DNA from: a bacterium
Lineage (GTDB): Bacteria > Muiribacteriota > UBA9980
Assembly (NCBI GenBank): GCA_029571125.1
Contig: JAKPTH010000705.1
Location: 1 to 41,125, forward strand
Direction: 5' to 3'
Length of the DNA: 41,125 nucleotides
Shown here one piece after another: positions 40,746 to 41,125 of this stretch; the stretch's first letter is position 1, and the number at the start of each line of letters is the position of its first letter. The translations under genes were made by a program, and so were the position numbers. The notes beneath the pieces are model-generated. The model did no database searches. It saw nothing but the letters and a program-made list of their open reading frames with translations, and was not told where the DNA came from.

Positions 40746-41125
40746 ATGATAAAAATCGTTACAGTGGCGGGCAACCGCCCTCAATTTATAAAACTTGCCC
40801 CCGTATCGGCGGAAATCCAGAAAAAATTCAGACAGGTAATAGTTCACAGCGGGCAGCACTACGATTACAATATGAGCGACATATTTTTCAGCCAGCTCGA
40901 TATCCGCCGTCCGGACTACAACCTGAATGTAAGCGAAAAATCACATGCAGTCCAGACCGCCAAAATACTCGTTGAAATCGAAAAAATTCTTCTGGCCGAA
41001 AAACCCGAACTGATTATAGTTTTCGGCGACACAAACACCACGCTCGCTGCGGCTCTGGCGGCCGTTAAACTGCATATTCCGATCGCCCATATAGAAGCGG
41101 GTCCACGCATGCGCGACTGCTGCGA
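40746..41125 (+). CDS. wecB: UDP-N-acetylglucosamine 2-epimerase, N-terminal part
   Basis: The ORF runs off the window end with no stop; 126 complete codons are visible. It begins MIKIVTVAGNRPQFIKLAPV, followed by HSGQHYDYNMSDIFF, VFGDTNTTLAAALAAVKLHIPIAHIEAG, the standard order of motifs in non-hydrolysing UDP-GlcNAc 2-epimerases, which make UDP-ManNAc for surface polysaccharides. The first motif reads AGNRPQ where the family usually has GTRPE, and the last visible motif EAGPR where EAGLR is usual; these are small departures. The only ribosome site, GGAG, is 17 bases upstream, which is far, so a slightly different start is possible. It may be co-transcribed with the kinases. Confidence 0.88.
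   Translation, partial: MIKIVTVAGNRPQFIKLAPVSAEIQKKFRQVIVHSGQHYDYNMSDIFFSQLDIRRPDYNLNVSEKSHAVQTAKILVEIEKILLAEKPELIIVFGDTNTTLAAALAAVKLHIPIAHIEAGPRMRDCC

Noticed and set aside
1-41125. tRNA, rRNA, IS elements, prophage genes, CRISPR arrays or toxin-antitoxin pairs
   Set aside because: I looked for spaced identical repeats, cloverleaf-like intergenic stretches and transposase or integrase motifs and saw none. Intergenic regions are short and hold only the promoters, hairpins and small ORFs listed.

Overview
The window looks like chromosomal DNA from a Gram-negative-type bacterium. The evidence is many Sec signal peptides, two probable lipoproteins, type II/IV pseudopilin genes, a penicillin-acylase-type periplasmic enzyme and tetrapyrrole synthesis by the glutamate (C5) route (hemB-hemL). 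Promoters are clear sigma70-type (TTGAC-N17-TATAAT). AT-rich intergenic DNA, frequent ATA codons, and several large proteins that match known families only in part suggest a deep-branching, poorly studied lineage. I cannot name the phylum from sequence alone. No rRNA, tRNA, IS element, prophage or CRISPR array was seen.

Layout. (1) 1-2.5 kb, plus strand: the 3' end of hemB translationally coupled to hemL, then a Bax-inhibitor-1-type membrane protein with its own promoter and a strong terminator. (2) 2.6-4.3 kb, minus strand: two small ORFs missing from the ORF track (37 and 50 aa) on either side of an unrecognised multi-pass membrane protein. (3) 4.35-22.1 kb, minus strand: a long run of densely packed genes read from a good promoter at about 22.08 kb. 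In order of transcription it encodes an MBL-fold hydrolase, a membrane-anchored BMP-family binding protein, a 1595-aa M1-peptidase/glutamine-amidotransferase-like/membrane fusion, a 735-aa membrane protein of related architecture, an ABC ATPase, three related ABC-2 permeases, a TPR membrane protein, a PAP2 phosphatase and a penicillin-acylase-family hydrolase. (4) 22.1-26.2 kb, minus strand: a three-gene phosphorelay (PocR-PAS kinase, Rcp1-like response regulator, REC-PAS-kinase-REC hybrid).

(5) 26.4-31.8 kb, plus strand: a pseudopilin operon with two small TPR-like lipoproteins, an 899-aa GspK/PilX-like protein and GspI/PilV- and GspJ/PilW-like prepilins. It diverges from region 4 across a perfect 11-bp inverted repeat that contains the -35 hexamers of both promoters, so the phosphorelay and the pilus genes may share a regulator. 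(6) 31.8-35.4 kb, minus strand: an operon of a QueG-like double [4Fe-4S] protein, a DUF4416 protein, an EamA transporter and a secreted TPR protein. (7) 35.5-41.1 kb, plus strand: two tandem paralogous hybrid histidine kinases, the first with eroded ATP-binding glycine boxes, followed by the start of a UDP-GlcNAc 2-epimerase gene.

Most interesting: the ABC/M1-peptidase envelope locus, the oversized GspK-like protein with its palindromic divergent promoter, the kinase/pseudokinase pair, and the two-peptide membrane mini-locus. Family assignments rest on motifs read by eye, with no database search.
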